A DNA stretch of 7,866 nucleotides from JAKLDO01 sp035354435 (GTDB taxonomy: Bacteria; UBP6; UBA1177). The DNA is taken from NCBI GenBank assembly GCA_035354435.1, contig DAOQAY010000131.1:1-7866 (forward strand). The letters run 5' to 3'. Positions 1-6,136 of the stretch are shown in pieces (positions within the stretch are counted from its first letter, which is position 1; each line of letters starts with the position of its first letter). The notes beneath the pieces are model-generated. The model ran no database searches. It saw only the letters and a list, made by a program, of their open reading frames with translations, and was not told the DNA's origin. The position numbers and the translations under genes were made by a program.

Positions 1-1
1 C

Positions 2-30
2 AATATAGAGATTACCCCTCTACATGTCAA
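2..30 (-). promoter_or_regulatory. Strong sigma70-type promoter reading off the left edge
   Basis: On the minus strand a perfect -35 box TTGACA (25-30) is followed by exactly 17 bases and a -10 box TATATT (2-7). The DNA just upstream (about 31-60) is rich in A and T tracts, as in an UP element. A 5-bp inverted repeat, TAGAG/CTCTA (6-10 and 18-22), lies mostly in the spacer and could be an operator. The gene it drives would start left of the window and is not visible. A promoter this close to consensus suggests a highly expressed or tightly repressed gene; that is inference. Confidence 0.65.
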
Positions 31-263
31 CTAATTTTTTTAAGTTTTTTTATTTATTCACATAACTCATTGATTTTGCAAGATCTATTTTGCAAACTTT
101 TTTTTAAATGATGTGTTTTTTTATAGAATTTGTAAACAAGCCAAAAACACATTTTTAATTTTTCAAGAACAAATTCGCCAGTATAAACAATTAGTTATAT
201 GACAAGAATTTTTCAAAAGCAATGTAGTTAAATAAAAACGGTTTTAAAGAATTCAGTGGAAAA
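31..263. other. AT-rich intergenic region without a gene
   Basis: This stretch between the clpA stop and the left-edge promoter has no credible reading frame on either strand. It contains a 10-bp perfect inverted repeat (ATGTGTTTTT at 111-120, AAAAACACAT at 143-152), two copies of TTTTGCAA 14 bp apart (74-81 and 88-95), and two copies of AATTTTTCAA 50 bp apart (157-166 and 207-216). The inverted repeat could form a weak AT hairpin downstream of clpA, but no convincing GC-rich terminator is present. In DNA this AT-rich, short repeats are partly expected by chance. Confidence 0.5.
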
Positions 264-2594
264 TTACTGGCATTTCTTTCGGGAAAAGACGATTCCTGTC
301 GAATTTACAGAGATCAAAGTATCACAGCTGTTTTCACCATCATGGCCGGCACAGCAGTGCTCAAGAAGAGGGCCTTCAACCAGTCTTCCGACAAGCCTTT
401 TGACAGCTCTTGCACCCATCTGCTTATCTTTTGTGCTCATGGAACCGGTAATATATTCCGAGATACTGTCAATATCCTCGATAACAATTGATGCGCCTTC
501 ATTCAGGCTCAGTCTGTTCACTGTTTCATTTATATTGGTCTCGGCAAGAACAAGAAACTCATCATTGCTGAAAGGCTTGAATACTGCCACATCATCAATC
601 CTGTTGAGAAGTTCAGGCGAAATGAACGACTCTATCCTGCTCAGGATATCTGAATCCTTTACACCATTGCCCCCAGATTCATTAAAGCCCACTTTGGATG
701 ATAAAAACAGGTCTGAACCGATGTTGCTTGTCATAATTACTATTGATTCGCTCATATCAGCAGCGAAACCTCTTGTGTCGGTAACACGCCCTTCTTCAAG
801 TATCTGTAGAAGGATTGAAAGAACTTTGGGATGTGCTTTCTCTATCTCATCAAGCAGCAGAAGCTGATAAGGCTCCCGCCTGAATGACTCGGTAAGTTTT
901 CCGCCGTCTTCATAACCTGTATAGCCGGGAGGCGCTCCGATCAGCTTTGAGATTGAATGTTGTTCCTGAAATTCGCTCATGTCAAAGACTACCATTCTGT
1001 CTTCACCGCCAAAAAGGAAAGATGCCAGTTTTTTCGCCATTTCTGTCTTACCTGTTCCTGTCGGGCCTGCAAATATCATTGAAGCAAGCGGTTTGGACCG
1101 CACTCTGTTACCGAATCTTCTTGCAAGAAGTTTAATTATTTTTCCTTTCGCTCCTGCCTGTCCCACGATTGATCTGTCAAGTATTACAGGAAGGGCGTTC
1201 ATAATCCTTGATGTATCCACAAGAAGATTTTCTATCGGTATTCCGGTGCGGTCGCTTACAAGTGTCATCAGATCTTCGACTTCAGCTTCAGTCCGTTTTT
1301 CCCTTTTCAGGACACTGCCGAGCGTATCAAGCAGTGAAAGCACCTTGTCAGGCTGACTTTTTCCAGAAATATATCTGTCGCTCAGAGCGATCGCACTTCT
1401 TACGATATCATCGCTTTCCATTGACACGGTGTGATAACTGCCAAGGGTTTTTGCTGCACTGGATACTATTCTGAAAAGATCCTCTCCCTTGGGTTCATCG
1501 ATCTTCACGATCGAGAATCTTCTTTCCATTGCAGGATCTTTCGCAATATATTTATTGAACTCCGCCGTTGTTGTAGCTCCGATAAGAGGAAATGTGCCTC
1601 TTGAAAGCATCGGCTTGAGCATATTTGCGACAGTTTCGTTTCCTATGGAGAATATAAGATGTATCTCATCGATGAAAATTATTATCCTGTCACTGTTTTT
1701 TTCGACAAACTCCATGAGATCTCCGATCCTTTTTTCAAGACTGCCGCGGTATTCCGTGCCGCCGACAATAGAAGTAAGGTTCAGTTCCCATATTTCAACA
1801 TTCGGAAGGAGTCCTTCCATCTGTCTGAGCGCTATCGCCTCGACAACTGCCGTTTTACCGCTTCCGGAAGGACCTATCAACAAAGGATTGTTGTTTCTTT
1901 TTCTTCCGAGAATGTCAATTATGGTTTCAATCTCTTTACTTCTTCCAAAAACCGGATCAATTCCTCCCTTTGCAGCAAGCTCAGTGAGATTTCTGCCGTA
2001 TTTACTGAGGATACCGGCTCCGTTTTTCGGAGTATTGTCCTGAGAAGTTTCAGGCTCATCACCTGATTCAGCCACTTTCTGAGTCTGTGCAGCTTCTTTC
2101 GTCTGAACTCCGCTGATCCGTGTGGACTCCCTTTTCATCTCCTCTGCACGGTCTTTTATCCTTTTTGCAGGCTCATCGATGAGCTTCATTGCGGCAAGTC
2201 TGATATCTGTAAGCACCCCCATTTTCTGAAGAATTCTGTGTGCAATTGAATTTCTTGCCGTTAAAAGCGCAAGTAGAAAATGGAGCGGAGAAATTAGCTG
2301 TCCTTTATTTAAAATGTATTTAACAGCGGCTATTTCGAGAGTTTTTATAGTATCAACAGGCTCTTTTAATGAACTTCCGGAAAGCCTCGACATTTTTATC
2401 ATGTCATTATAAGCTTCCGCTACATCTTTATATGTTACCTTTTTTTCCTCAAATATCACCGCAGCCTCTGACGGAGCGGAGAAATAGGCAAGAAGGAAGT
2501 GAAAGCTCGTAAGCTGTCTGCTTTTCATTCTTTCGGCATAATCAAGTGCTTCACCATAAAGAGATACAAGTGTTTCGTCGCAGTTTTCGTGCAA
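264..2594 (-). CDS. clpA: ClpA-type ATP-dependent unfoldase, two AAA+ domains
   Basis: This is a Hsp100/Clp ATPase that unfolds proteins in the cytoplasm and is expected to feed them to the ClpP protease. With the chosen start it has 776 residues, close to ClpA. Order: a Clp_N double repeat (about 5-140), a charged linker (about 140-195), and D1 with Walker A GPSGSGKT (241-248), pore motif GTEYRG (279-284), Walker B Asp309-Glu310 and arginine finger 358-359. D2 follows directly, with Walker A GPTGTGKT (510-517), pore motif GYTG (557-560), Walker B Asp582-Glu583, Asn624, Arg665 and sensor-2 GAR (727-729). No long coiled-coil middle domain separates D1 and D2, which argues against ClpB. A VGF tripeptide (635-637) sits where ClpA and ClpC carry their ClpP-docking loop. 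Start: the frame opens at TTG 2660 with no ribosome-binding site; TTG 2592-2594 has GGAGG five bases upstream and gives a normal N-domain. D1 is somewhat divergent (short loop after Walker B; DTL where DEA is usual). No clpP or clpS is nearby. Confidence 0.9.
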   Translation of the reverse strand: MHENCDETLVSLYGEALDYAERMKSRQLTSFHFLLAYFSAPSEAAVIFEEKKVTYKDVAEAYNDMIKMSRLSGSSLKEPVDTIKTLEIAAVKYILNKGQLISPLHFLLALLTARNSIAHRILQKMGVLTDIRLAAMKLIDEPAKRIKDRAEEMKRESTRISGVQTKEAAQTQKVAESGDEPETSQDNTPKNGAGILSKYGRNLTELAAKGGIDPVFGRSKEIETIIDILGRKRNNNPLLIGPSGSGKTAVVEAIALRQMEGLLPNVEIWELNLTSIVGGTEYRGSLEKRIGDLMEFVEKNSDRIIIFIDEIHLIFSIGNETVANMLKPMLSRGTFPLIGATTTAEFNKYIAKDPAMERRFSIVKIDEPKGEDLFRIVSSAAKTLGSYHTVSMESDDIVRSAIALSDRYISGKSQPDKVLSLLDTLGSVLKREKRTEAEVEDLMTLVSDRTGIPIENLLVDTSRIMNALPVILDRSIVGQAGAKGKIIKLLARRFGNRVRSKPLASMIFAGPTGTGKTEMAKKLASFLFGGEDRMVVFDMSEFQEQHSISKLIGAPPGYTGYEDGGKLTESFRREPYQLLLLDEIEKAHPKVLSILLQILEEGRVTDTRGFAADMSESIVIMTSNIGSDLFLSSKVGFNESGGNGVKDSDILSRIESFISPELLNRIDDVAVFKPFSNDEFLVLAETNINETVNRLSLNEGASIVIEDIDSISEYITGSMSTKDKQMGARAVKRLVGRLVEGPLLEHCCAGHDGENSCDTLISVNSTGIVFSRKKCQ

Positions 2595-2599
2595 AACAA

Positions 2600-2604
2600 C
2601 CTCC
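2600..2604 (-). promoter_or_regulatory. Ribosome-binding site that decides the clpA start
   Basis: GGAGG on the minus strand lies five bases before the TTG at 2592-2594. The upstream TTG at 2658-2660, directly after an in-frame TAA, has no comparable site. This favours the shorter protein beginning MHENCDETL. Confidence 0.65.
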
Positions 2605-2681
2605 AAACTGAGTATCAAAACCGAACGGGCAAGTTTAAACCACCGTTTTTGTTTTTGCAATTAATTATTGATCTGCGGAAC

Positions 2682-2710
2682 CTTATAGTCATAAAAATCC
2701 GAACATGTAA
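2682..2710 (-). promoter_or_regulatory. Possible promoter for clpA
   Basis: On the minus strand TTACAT (2705-2710) and TATAAG (2682-2687) are separated by 17 bases, each matching four or five of the six consensus bases. The site lies between the abiEii remnant and the clpA start and would give a leader of about 80 nt. The match is moderate. clpA could also be read from the abiE promoter, because no terminator is obvious after abiEii. Confidence 0.35.
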
Positions 2711-2725
2711 AGCAGAACGGTGTTT

Positions 2726-3599
2726 TTATTTCACCTTAATTGAATTAATTTCCTTCTCAAGCATTGTCAGTCCTTGAACAATGTTTTCAAAAGAAGGATA
2801 TTCACCGAATATCATATTTCGCATTTCTCTGTAATCAGTTTTTAGAAATTTTAAGACATGATCAGACGGAATAAGCTTCATTGTTCCGGGAACTGCCAGA
2901 TCATAATAATGTCTTGAGTATCTTAAAGGAACGGTGCTGGTTTCAGGACGGTGCGCTTCATGGTGAAGGATCGTAACCTTCTCCCAGAATGTCCTTTCCG
3001 CTTTGATAGATTTCAAAGTGCACTCATATTTCTTCATCAATTCCGGAAAAACATCGTGTAAATACGGAACTATGACATATCTGTCGTTTGGAACCCACGA
3101 AGCCAGCGGACCTATCTCAAGTTTGACTCTTGGTACAACATATTGATCTGAAAAAGATTCAGGATAAGCGACATGCAGAATGTGCGGGTCTTTTTCATCC
3201 GCCTTTACTGAACAAACAGGGCTGAGTACGGTGCTGATCTTTTCCAGCAATTCTCCGGAAATAAAAGAAGCGGCTTTTTCATCAATGACTTTGTTTATCT
3301 CTTTCTGCTTAGTTCCTGATAAAGGAGCCGTCGGATCGGCATCTGTTAATACTTTCCAGTCAAGCACCAGATCAATATCTTCAGAGAACCGTTCAATGAC
3401 TTTAAAAACCTTATGATAATGATGTGCCGCCCTTGAAAAGCATTATTTTTGATAAATATTCATCCGCAAAAATCTTTTTAAGTACCCAGCATACCCAGAA
3501 ATCCTTTTCCATAATTACTGAGGTCATTCCTTTTCTTGCCGCCGCTTCCTGAAATATCTCTCTTCTTTCTTTGCTGCTGAGTTTTACAATGTTTTCCAT
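2726..3599 (-). pseudogene. abiEii: Frameshifted AbiEii/AbiGii-type nucleotidyltransferase toxin
   Basis: AbiEii is the nucleotidyltransferase-like toxin of type IV AbiE abortive-infection systems. The 5' frame (ATG 3597-3599 to TAA 3411-3413) gives 62 residues with the family's EKDFWVCWVL and FKGGTSLS segments. The rest lies in the next frame. Skipping the single T at 3413 joins GGTSLS directly to KVFKVIERFSEDIDLVLDW, restoring the GGTS...DID signature and about 290 residues in all. Later family segments include VKLEIGPLASW, KAERTFWEK and RYSRHYYDL. RHYYDL then runs straight into AVPGTMKLIP, whereas relatives as I recall them have roughly 50 residues between these; this looks like a second, in-frame deletion near 2890-2915. 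An AGGA site at the end of abiEi precedes the ATG, three bases after the abiEi stop. The gene is probably inactive; a sequencing error or recoding could explain the frameshift but not the missing segment. Confidence 0.85.
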
Positions 3600-3602
3600 T
3601 AT

Positions 3603-4205
3603 TTAATCCTGACATATTTGTTTTATTATTTTATAGACCCATGCCGTGGTCTTTTCTGTGTCCTTGAGAACCTTCTTTCTTTCTTCTAAAGTCAAAATAC
3701 CTCTTATTGTTTTAACTGTTTCACCGGAAATGTTTTTTTCTCCAAGTGCTTTCAATGCCTGAAATACTATAGAACTTTTCCTGTACTTGAATCCTGAATT
3801 TTTCAAAGCAGTCCGCTTAAAGATCAGGTCTATGTTCTCTATCTTGTATTCTTTGGAAGGACCGTTTGAAAGGTAAGTAAACTTTCCAGGAACCTGATTG
3901 GATAAACCGAGAATATTTAATGCAGCATCGCCGGTCGGCTGAATTTCCCAATTGAATTTTCTGGCAATGGCACTGGCGATCTGATCAATATCAGGACTTA
4001 AAAAAACATTGAGAAGCTTGCTGTGTTTCGGGTAGCAGTAAACACCTCTTGAAGCTCTTGTAATAATGTTCTCATTATTCAGACGGTGAAGATTTACATC
4101 AATTGCATCAGGAGAAGCAATGTCAAGGAAATCACTCCTTGTGAAACACCAGCCCCTACCATTACCATAAATCCTGCTAACTATTTTATTTCTAAGAGTA
4201 TTCAT
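3603..4205 (-). CDS. abiEi: DUF6088 family protein, AbiEi-type antitoxin
   Basis: This 200-residue protein resembles DUF6088 proteins that sit upstream of AbiEii toxins and act as antitoxin and transcriptional autorepressor. The N-terminus (about 10-65) looks like a winged-helix unit: FTRSDFLDIASPDAIDVNLH, then LNNENIITRASRGVYCYPK, whose RGVY/YPK turn is typical of AbiEi-like antitoxins. The middle has IASAIARKFNWEIQPTGDAA, LGLSNQVPGKFTYLSNGPSK and the IDLIFKRT strand, then a helical C-terminus. The frame could open at TTG 4215-4217, but ATG 4203-4205 is preferred because GGGAAG lies 4-5 bases upstream and the protein then begins with the helix MNTLRNKIVSRIYG. It is first in the abiE operon, three bases before the toxin ATG. 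In AbiE systems the antitoxin blocks the toxin without direct binding and represses its own promoter; that this copy still represses is inference. Confidence 0.82.
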   Translation of the reverse strand: MNTLRNKIVSRIYGNGRGWCFTRSDFLDIASPDAIDVNLHRLNNENIITRASRGVYCYPKHSKLLNVFLSPDIDQIASAIARKFNWEIQPTGDAALNILGLSNQVPGKFTYLSNGPSKEYKIENIDLIFKRTALKNSGFKYRKSSIVFQALKALGEKNISGETVKTIRGILTLEERKKVLKDTEKTTAWVYKIIKQICQD

Positions 4206-4233
4206 ACCACTTCCCAAATCTATTCTGTAAGGA

Positions 4234-4262
4234 ATAATATATCTTTTTACTTACAAAATCAA
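4234..4262 (-). promoter_or_regulatory. Promoter of the abiE operon
   Basis: On the minus strand TTGATT (4257-4262), 17 bases, and TATTAT (4234-4239) form a good sigma70-type promoter, putting transcription start about 20-25 bases upstream of the abiEi ATG with its GGGAAG site. It is the only strong match between the transglycosylase gene and abiEi. Confidence 0.6.
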
Positions 4263-4294
4263 ATCTTTCTTCTTTTGTTATTCATGCAAGGTAT

Positions 4295-4326
4295 CTGTGT
4301 AAATGATATATATATTATTTACACAG
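4295..4326. promoter_or_regulatory. 32-bp near-perfect palindrome, candidate operator
   Basis: The arms CTGTGTAAAT (4295-4304) and ATTTACACAG (4317-4326) are perfect inverted repeats, and the core ATATATATAT (4306-4315) is also symmetric, leaving only the pair 4305/4316 mismatched. It lies about 33 bp upstream of the abiE -35 box. Neither side carries a T-tract, so it is not a normal terminator. A dimeric regulator is the likeliest ligand: AbiEi itself, which binds inverted repeats near its promoter in studied systems, or an unrelated factor. Confidence 0.6.
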
Positions 4327-4330
4327 TTAA

Positions 4331-4351
4331 AACCGGCGCTCTATTTCCGCC
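4331..4351 (-). terminator. Weak terminator-like hairpin after the transglycosylase gene
   Basis: GGCG/CGCC (4348-4351 with 4335-4338) closes a 9-base loop about 15 bases past the transglycosylase stop. On the minus strand it is followed by GGTTTT; on the plus strand by TTTTTT. The four-pair stem is short, so termination may be partial. Confidence 0.3.
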
Positions 4352-4366
4352 TTTTTTACTCTTCAC

Positions 4367-4918
4367 CTAGTTTTTCAAATTCTTGAAAAACTCAAACCAC
4401 CTGAGAACACTCACGACATATGCTTTTGTTTCAGGATTATTGTAGATACGACCGGCAAGGAGTCCTTCGGTTGTTGTCGCTTTGGTTTCGGTTGAATGGG
4501 TTCCGCCGTTATATCCTGAAAGTGTCTTTATGAGATCTCCTTTATTATAGGTCAGAAGTGCGGCAAGGAACTTGGTTGAACATTCAATGGCGATATCGGG
4601 GTCGTTCAGCTTGTCGTACTCGCATTTGAGGATTTTAGCGGTCTGCGGCATTATCTGGGCAAGTCCATAGGCTCCGGCGTGACTTTTCGCATCCGGGACA
4701 CCACGCGACTCCTGATATATGATCGCTTTGACAAGTCCGGTGTGCATTATCACTTTCTGACCGGATTTATTTATGTAGGGATATTTTGAAACTGACTTCT
4801 GGATCTGAACTGAATATTTCTCATTTATCATGTTTGCGGTGGGAATGTGAATGCCCTGCTGAGCGGACAAGCTCAATGGAATGAGCAGAAGTATTATCAG
4901 AAAATTACGCAATATCAT
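4367..4918 (-). CDS. Exported lytic transglycosylase, SLT domain
   Basis: The product (183 aa) should cleave peptidoglycan glycan strands in the periplasm by the non-hydrolytic transglycosylase reaction. Residues 1-19 (MILRNFLIILLLIPLSLSA) form a signal peptide. The SLT fold follows: catalytic Glu70 in YQESRG (69-73), GAYGLAQIMP (82-91), then GYNGG (135-139) where many relatives have AYNAG, and NPETKAYVVSVL near the C-terminus. The frame extends upstream to 5041, but that part overlaps the preceding gene and would bury the signal peptide, so ATG 4916-4918 is chosen. This ATG overlaps the preceding stop as ATGA and has no good ribosome-binding site of its own, pointing to translational coupling with the DUF1566 lipoprotein gene. 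The small size resembles accessory transglycosylases (VirB1/IagB-like), but no secretion genes are visible. Confidence 0.88.
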   Translation of the reverse strand: MILRNFLIILLLIPLSLSAQQGIHIPTANMINEKYSVQIQKSVSKYPYINKSGQKVIMHTGLVKAIIYQESRGVPDAKSHAGAYGLAQIMPQTAKILKCEYDKLNDPDIAIECSTKFLAALLTYNKGDLIKTLSGYNGGTHSTETKATTTEGLLAGRIYNNPETKAYVVSVLRWFEFFKNLKN

Positions 4919-5481
4919 TTTACACAGCGGATATTGCCGTTGCCGTCCTTGTTGCCTCCGTACACACGCCCAATATCGCGGAAATCCACACCCCATGCAC
5001 CGTCTGCAATATCTGATAGCTCCGAAGACGACCACATCCAATAAATATCTCCAAATATCGAATATTTACCGGAATAGTCTTCTTCACATCCGTAACATGG
5101 ATCATTATAGCAATCAACATAAGATAAACATTCATCGGTAACTCCGCATTTACCACCTGATTCAGTTGCTGGACAGTTTTGAATAAGCGTTCGAAGCTCA
5201 TTAATTGTAGGCAGTCTACCACCAAGGTTTACACAGTAAGTTATGGCATCATCCCAATACATAGAATCACTTGAAACATCCGACCAATTCAAGTCGTCAC
5301 GGGAATGACAGAATTTGTTAGAATCAGGACAAGTATCTCCTGTGTCACTATCAACATCTGCTTGCGTATTTCCGGTATTCCCCGAGTTTCCCGTATCGCC
5401 GGTATCTCTGCCTGTATTGGTTTCACCACATGAGTTCACAAAAATCATCAAAAATATCGCTGAAATTAAAATCTTCATCAT
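4915..5481 (-). CDS. DUF1566-type (Lcl C-terminal-like) lipoprotein, copy 2
   Basis: This 188-residue protein begins MMKILISAIFLMIFVNSCGE, a signal peptide ending in a lipobox-like VNSC with acylated Cys18. Next comes a low-complexity linker of T, G, D and N (about 22-50), then a Cys-rich DUF1566-like domain: LNWSDVSSDSMYWDDAITYC, NLGGRLPTINELRTLI, a Cys-rich insert (GCEEDYSG), MWSSSE, GAWGVDF and the final IRCVK. The domain occurs in many secreted bacterial proteins; its function is unknown and may be binding. The frame reaches 5508, but ATG 5479-5481 is preferred because GGAG lies seven bases upstream and it begins the signal peptide cleanly. It is paralogous to the gene at 5662-6132, and its TGA overlaps the transglycosylase ATG. 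The protein is probably anchored in a membrane. Confidence 0.8.
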   Translation of the reverse strand: MMKILISAIFLMIFVNSCGETNTGRDTGDTGNSGNTGNTQADVDSDTGDTCPDSNKFCHSRDDLNWSDVSSDSMYWDDAITYCVNLGGRLPTINELRTLIQNCPATESGGKCGVTDECLSYVDCYNDPCYGCEEDYSGKYSIFGDIYWMWSSSELSDIADGAWGVDFRDIGRVYGGNKDGNGNIRCVK

Positions 5482-5545
5482 ATTTTCTCTCCGGAACAGC
5501 TTTTCCAAAAATGTAGCATGATAAAACTTAAAAATAAAGTTCTCT

Positions 5546-5587
5546 ACTCCTCACTCCTCACTCCTCACTCCTCACTCCTCACTCTTC
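5546..5587. repeat. Heptanucleotide tandem repeat ACTCCTC, six copies
   Basis: Five exact copies of ACTCCTC (5546-5580) are followed by one copy with a single change (ACTCTTC, 5581-5587). In the minus-strand transcript the unit reads GAGGAGT, so the leader of the downstream lipoprotein gene carries a row of Shine-Dalgarno-like GGAG sites about 65-105 nt before its start codon. Arrays of seven-base units are known as short tandemly repeated repetitive sequences in cyanobacteria. Whether this genome has more copies cannot be seen here. Confidence 0.85.
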
Positions 5588-5658
5588 ACCCGTTATGCCG
5601 TGCTAGCCTTGAGCGAATCGATAGGAGTAAGTCGAACGGTCACCCGTCACGCAGTGAC
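5586..5658. repeat. Spacer element with direct repeats and a small hairpin
   Basis: Two copies of TCACCCGT (5586-5593 and 5640-5647) are 54 bp apart, and GTCAC-GCA-GTGAC (5646-5658) is a perfect 5-bp hairpin just past the stop of the upstream DUF1566 gene. With the seven-base repeat beside it this makes a spacer of about 110 bp that looks more GC-rich than other spacers here. It resembles a dispersed intergenic repeat element; only copy number elsewhere could prove that. Confidence 0.4.
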
Positions 5659-5661
5659 ATA

Positions 5662-6132
5662 TCATTTTACACAACGGACATAGCAGCCGTATTTGCTCTT
5701 GTCGCCGTCCCAGTCCACATACCCATACTCGAAACGCACAAACCATGCGCGGTCTGCATTATCTGACTGTTCCGAAGACGACCACAGAACAGTATCAACG
5801 CTATCTCCCAAAGCTGAATATGACTCTGCACTGCCGTCACAGTAACAATCTTCAGAATAGTCCATATTTGCCAAGTGATCTGACTCATTAACAGCACATG
5901 CTCCACCTGTTATCGTTCCGGGGCAGTTAATAATAATCGTGCGCAACTCGGTAATATTTGGAAGTCTGCCACCGAGATTTTCACAATAAGTTACCGCTTC
6001 ATCCCAAGTCATATAATCATCAGAAATATCAGACCAATATAATCCATTATGTTCATAAGAAAAATCCCCTTCGTCACCACCATCACATGAAAACAAACAA
6101 ACAAACAAGACAATTAAATAAATTCTTATCAT
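5662..6132 (-). CDS. DUF1566-type (Lcl C-terminal-like) lipoprotein, copy 1
   Basis: This 156-residue protein starts MIRIYLIVLFVCLFSCDGG, a signal peptide with lipobox LFSC and acylated Cys16. A short acidic spacer replaces the long linker of its paralogue. The DUF1566-like domain follows: LYWSDISDDYMTWDEAVTYC, NLGGRLPNITELRTIIINC, a Cys-containing insert (DCYCDGS), LWSSSEQSDNADRAWFVRF and the final VRCVK. Start ATG 6130-6132 has GAGGAG seven bases upstream (6140-6145); the longer TTG frame to 6147 begins inside that site and is rejected. It follows the 504-residue lipoprotein gene by four bases, so the two are surely co-transcribed. The match with copy 2 runs through the whole domain and into identical bases at the 3' end (GTGTAAAATGA), indicating tandem duplication. 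The function of the domain is not known; membrane-anchored binding or structural roles are possible. Confidence 0.8.
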   Translation of the reverse strand: MIRIYLIVLFVCLFSCDGGDEGDFSYEHNGLYWSDISDDYMTWDEAVTYCENLGGRLPNITELRTIIINCPGTITGGACAVNESDHLANMDYSEDCYCDGSAESYSALGDSVDTVLWSSSEQSDNADRAWFVRFEYGYVDWDGDKSKYGCYVRCVK

Positions 6133-6136
6133 TAAT

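Noticed and set aside
54..62. TTATTCACA, a match to the DnaA box consensus
   Set aside because: Only one box was seen, in AT-rich DNA, without dnaA, dnaN or a cluster of boxes; an origin is not supported.
111..152. 10-bp inverted repeat as clpA terminator
   Set aside because: The stem is AT-rich with a 22-base loop and lies more than 100 bp past the stop, so it is noted only as a repeat.
256..867. 203-residue plus-strand open frame, and similar plus-strand frames at 979-1356, 1489-2043 and 1659-2066
   Set aside because: They lie antisense within the conserved clpA coding region and show no family resemblance.
2726..3367. Independent 213-residue gene starting at GTG 3367
   Set aside because: Its frame continues upstream to the frameshift with conserved AbiEii sequence, so it is the 3' part of the broken toxin gene.
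4086..4370. 94-residue plus-strand frame
   Set aside because: It spans the antisense of abiEi, the promoter and the palindrome; composition is non-coding and no ribosome-binding site supports it.
4919..5041. N-terminal extension of the transglycosylase to 5041
   Set aside because: It overlaps the conserved DUF1566 coding sequence and would place the signal peptide internally.
5629..5640. AAGTCGAACGGT, identical to a stretch near the 5' end of many 16S rRNA genes
   Set aside because: Only 12 bases match and flanking sequence is unrelated, so it is not an rRNA fragment.
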